A stretch of DNA of 7,884 nucleotides from an uncultured Oscillospiraceae bacterium (lineage in GTDB: Bacteria > Bacillota > Clostridia > Oscillospirales > Oscillospiraceae). The position numbers were made by a program, and so were the translations under genes. The stretch lies in contig CAAFPE010000051.1 of the NCBI GenBank assembly GCA_900764755.1, positions 1 to 7,884 of the forward strand, in the 5' to 3' direction. Positions 6,281 to 7,884 of the stretch are shown here, one piece after another; position 1 is the stretch's first letter; each line of letters begins with the position of its first letter. The notes under the pieces are model-generated. The model made no database searches. It was not told the DNA's origin and saw only the letters and a list, made by a program, of their open reading frames with translations.

Positions 6281-7780
6281 TTACACATACTTGGCCGCCA
6301 GGGTGAGGATCTCCTCCTGGCTGGTATTCTTGGCGTCCACCTCGCCGGCCACCTGGCCGCCGGACATAACGATAATCCGGTCACACACACCCAGCAGCTC
6401 AGGCATCTCGGAGGAGACCATGATGACTCCCTTGCCCTCGTTGGCCAGGTCGATGATCAGCTGGTAGATCTCATACTTCGCGCCCACGTCGATGCCGCGG
6501 GTCGGCTCGTCCAACAGCAGGACCTCCGGCTTGGTGAGCAGCCAGCGGCCGATGATGACCTTCTGCTGGTTGCCGCCGGACAGGGAGCGGATCTGGGTCT
6601 TTTGGCTGGGGGTCTTGATGTGCATGGCCTGAATGGCCCACTCGGTCTTTTCCTTCATCTGCTTGTCGCTCAGGCAGATGCCGCCCATCAGATAGTCTTT
6701 CAGGCTGGAGATCACCGTATTCTCCCGGATGTCCCGAATTCCGAAGATCCCGGTGGCCCGGCGCTCCTCAGTGAGCAGGGCGAAGCCATTTTTAATGGAC
6801 TCCTTGGGGGTACGGTTCTGGATCTCCTTGCCGTGGAGGATGATGGTTCCGCCCTCCCGGGTCATGGCGCCGAACAGGTTCTCCAGCACCTCAGTGCGGC
6901 CGGAGCCGTCCAGTCCGGCGATGCCCAGCACCTCGCCCTTGCGCAGCTGGAAGGTAGCGTCCTTCAGGCGGGTGTACTTGCCGGCGATGTGCTGCACATC
7001 CAGGATCACGTCACCGGGCTTGTTGGTCTTGGGCGGGAAGCGGTTGGTCAGTTCCCGGCCTACCATGAGCTTAATGATCTCCTCCATGGTCAGCTCCTTG
7101 GCCGGGCGGGTGGCCACCCACTGGCCGTCGCGCATGACCGTGATGTCATCGCTGATACGGAGGATCTCGTCCATTTTATGACTGATATAGATGATGCCGC
7201 AGCCCTTTTTCTTCAGCATATCGATGATGCGGAACAGATGCTCCACCTCAGTCTCGGTCAGTGAAGAGGTAGGCTCGTCAAAAACGATGATCTTGGAGTC
7301 ATAGCTGACGGCCTTTGCGATCTCCACCATCTGCCGCTGGGAGACGGGCAGGGTGGACATGACCGCCTTGGGGTTGACGGACACCTCCAGGGTGTCGAAG
7401 ATCTCGCGGGTGCGCTTGGCCATGATGCGCTCGCTGACCATGATGCCGCCCACCTTGGGGTAGCGTCCCAGCCACAGGTTGTCCTGCACGGTGCGGGTCA
7501 GGGCCTGGTTCAGCTCCTGATGGACCATGGCCACACCGTTTTCCAGGGCCTCCTTGGAGCTTTTGAAGTGGATCTCCTTGCCGTCCAGGGTGATGGTGCC
7601 GGCATCCCGGTTATAGATCCCGAACAGGCACTTCATCAGGGTGGACTTGCCGGCGCCGTTCTCTCCCATCAGGGCGTGGACTGTGCCCGCCCGGACGGTG
7701 AGGTTGACGTTATCCAGGGCCTTGACGCCGGGGAACTCCTTGCTGATCCCCTTCATTTCCAGCAGAACTGGATGATCCAT
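6281..7780 (-). CDS. mglA: Galactose/methyl-galactoside ABC importer ATPase MglA
   Basis: Cytoplasmic tandem ATPase that powers the Mgl importer, 499 residues, the usual length (E. coli MglA 506). The first nucleotide-binding domain has Walker A GENGAGKST (39-47), Q-loop Gln88, signature region LPVSQRQ (144-150), Walker B IIVFDEP (164-170) and switch His201. The second has a degenerate Walker A GLDGSGRTE (289-297), canonical signature LSGGNQQK (400-407), Walker B VLLLDEPTRG (420-429), and SSEMPE in place of the H-switch. This asymmetry, one active and one impaired site split between domains, is usual for CUT2 sugar importers. Segments such as FPGVKALDNVNL, KCLFGIY, GCGIIYISHKMDEI, LRDGQW-like MRDGQW and TEERRATGI match E. 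coli MglA closely, so I use the mgl symbol rather than rbsA or xylG. AGGAGG stands 7 nt before ATG 7780. It precedes mglC; the binding-protein gene expected upstream is outside the window. Confidence 0.96.
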   Translation of the reverse strand: MDHPVLLEMKGISKEFPGVKALDNVNLTVRAGTVHALMGENGAGKSTLMKCLFGIYNRDAGTITLDGKEIHFKSSKEALENGVAMVHQELNQALTRTVQDNLWLGRYPKVGGIMVSERIMAKRTREIFDTLEVSVNPKAVMSTLPVSQRQMVEIAKAVSYDSKIIVFDEPTSSLTETEVEHLFRIIDMLKKKGCGIIYISHKMDEILRISDDITVMRDGQWVATRPAKELTMEEIIKLMVGRELTNRFPPKTNKPGDVILDVQHIAGKYTRLKDATFQLRKGEVLGIAGLDGSGRTEVLENLFGAMTREGGTIILHGKEIQNRTPKESIKNGFALLTEERRATGIFGIRDIRENTVISSLKDYLMGGICLSDKQMKEKTEWAIQAMHIKTPSQKTQIRSLSGGNQQKVIIGRWLLTKPEVLLLDEPTRGIDVGAKYEIYQLIIDLANEGKGVIMVSSEMPELLGVCDRIIVMSGGQVAGEVDAKNTSQEEILTLAAKYV

Positions 7781-7803
7781 GAATATTCCTCCTCTCTCCT
7801 CTG

Positions 7804-7860
7804 CGTGGAGCCGCTGCCCCCCCCTCTCCCCTGAGATGGGGGAGAGGCAAAAGCTCCACG
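7804..7860. repeat. Two-tier inverted repeat upstream of mglA
   Basis: An outer 8-bp perfect pair (CGTGGAGC at 7804-7811 with GCTCCACG at 7853-7860) encloses an inner 9-bp perfect pair (CCTCTCCCC at 7823-7831 with its complement at 7839-7847) around a 7-nt loop. The two stems are separated by unequal internal loops of 11 and 5 nt. It ends 10 nt before the mglA ribosome binding site on the transcript. It could be an intercistronic stabilising or attenuating hairpin between an upstream mglB and mglA, or a copy of a dispersed palindromic repeat. The pairing is seen; the role is inference. Confidence 0.7.
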
Positions 7861-7868
7861 GATGGGGA

Positions 7869-7884
7869 GGGGGGGGGGGCCCCG
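7869..7884. other. G homopolymer at contig end, uncertain sequence
   Basis: Eleven consecutive G residues (7869-7879) are followed by CCCC and a final G. The run sits at the very end of the window, after an already G-rich stretch. With proven adapter sequence at the other end, this is best treated as low-reliability sequence, possibly an assembly break at a homopolymer or a poly-G read artefact. No gene is visible between 7781 and 7884. Confidence 0.5.

Noticed and set aside
5159..7264. A 701-codon open frame on the plus strand antisense to mglA and mglC
   Set aside because: It is composed of His, Gln, Asp, Gly and Leu-rich antisense sequence with no recognisable domain. It is what GC-biased third positions in the real genes leave open on the other strand.
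1..7884. CRISPR arrays, tRNA or rRNA genes, insertion sequences, phage or defence genes
   Set aside because: None are visible. Apart from the short gaps described, the window is filled by six transport and regulatory genes, and no spacer-repeat pattern or transposase motif was seen.

Overview
The window is a GC-rich, low-GC-motif-style Firmicutes fragment: codons end mostly in G or C, yet ribosome binding sites are strong AGGAGG types and the one visible promoter is close to the sigma-A consensus. Together with a MglB/MglA/MglC-type sugar transporter and a YesM/YesN-type two-component system, this suggests a gut clostridium of the Oscillospiraceae kind (Flavonifractor-like). That assignment is inference; there is no marker gene. 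Both ends look like contig ends: bases 1-39 are Illumina adapter, not genome, and the right end finishes in a G homopolymer.

All six genes are on the minus strand, so transcription runs from right to left. At the right, a long two-tier inverted repeat (7804-7860) precedes mglA (6281-7780), the double ATPase of a galactose/methyl-galactoside ABC importer, followed 18 bp later by mglC (5192-6262), its permease. A 13-bp perfect GC-rich hairpin (5143-5175) ends this unit. The upstream partner, probably an mglB for the binding protein, would lie beyond the right edge.

About 30 bp after the hairpin a new promoter (-35 TGGAAA, -10 TATAAT, 5085-5113) starts a second unit: a YesN-like AraC-family response regulator (3381-4970), a YesM-like sensor kinase (1537-3354), a binding-protein-like protein tethered or exported by an N-terminal hydrophobic segment (593-1540), and an MglB-like lipoprotein (636 down to the adapter junction at 40, 3' end missing). 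Kinase and tethered binding protein overlap by 4 nt, and the tethered protein and the lipoprotein by 44 nt, so they are probably translationally coupled.

The likely logic is a sugar-sensing and uptake locus. One or both extracytoplasmic binding proteins present galactose or a related sugar to the kinase, the kinase phosphorylates the AraC-type regulator, and the regulator controls the neighbouring mgl importer. Sensing through a binding protein coupled to the kinase is known for the clostridial XylFII-LytS/YesN xylose system; its application here is inference.
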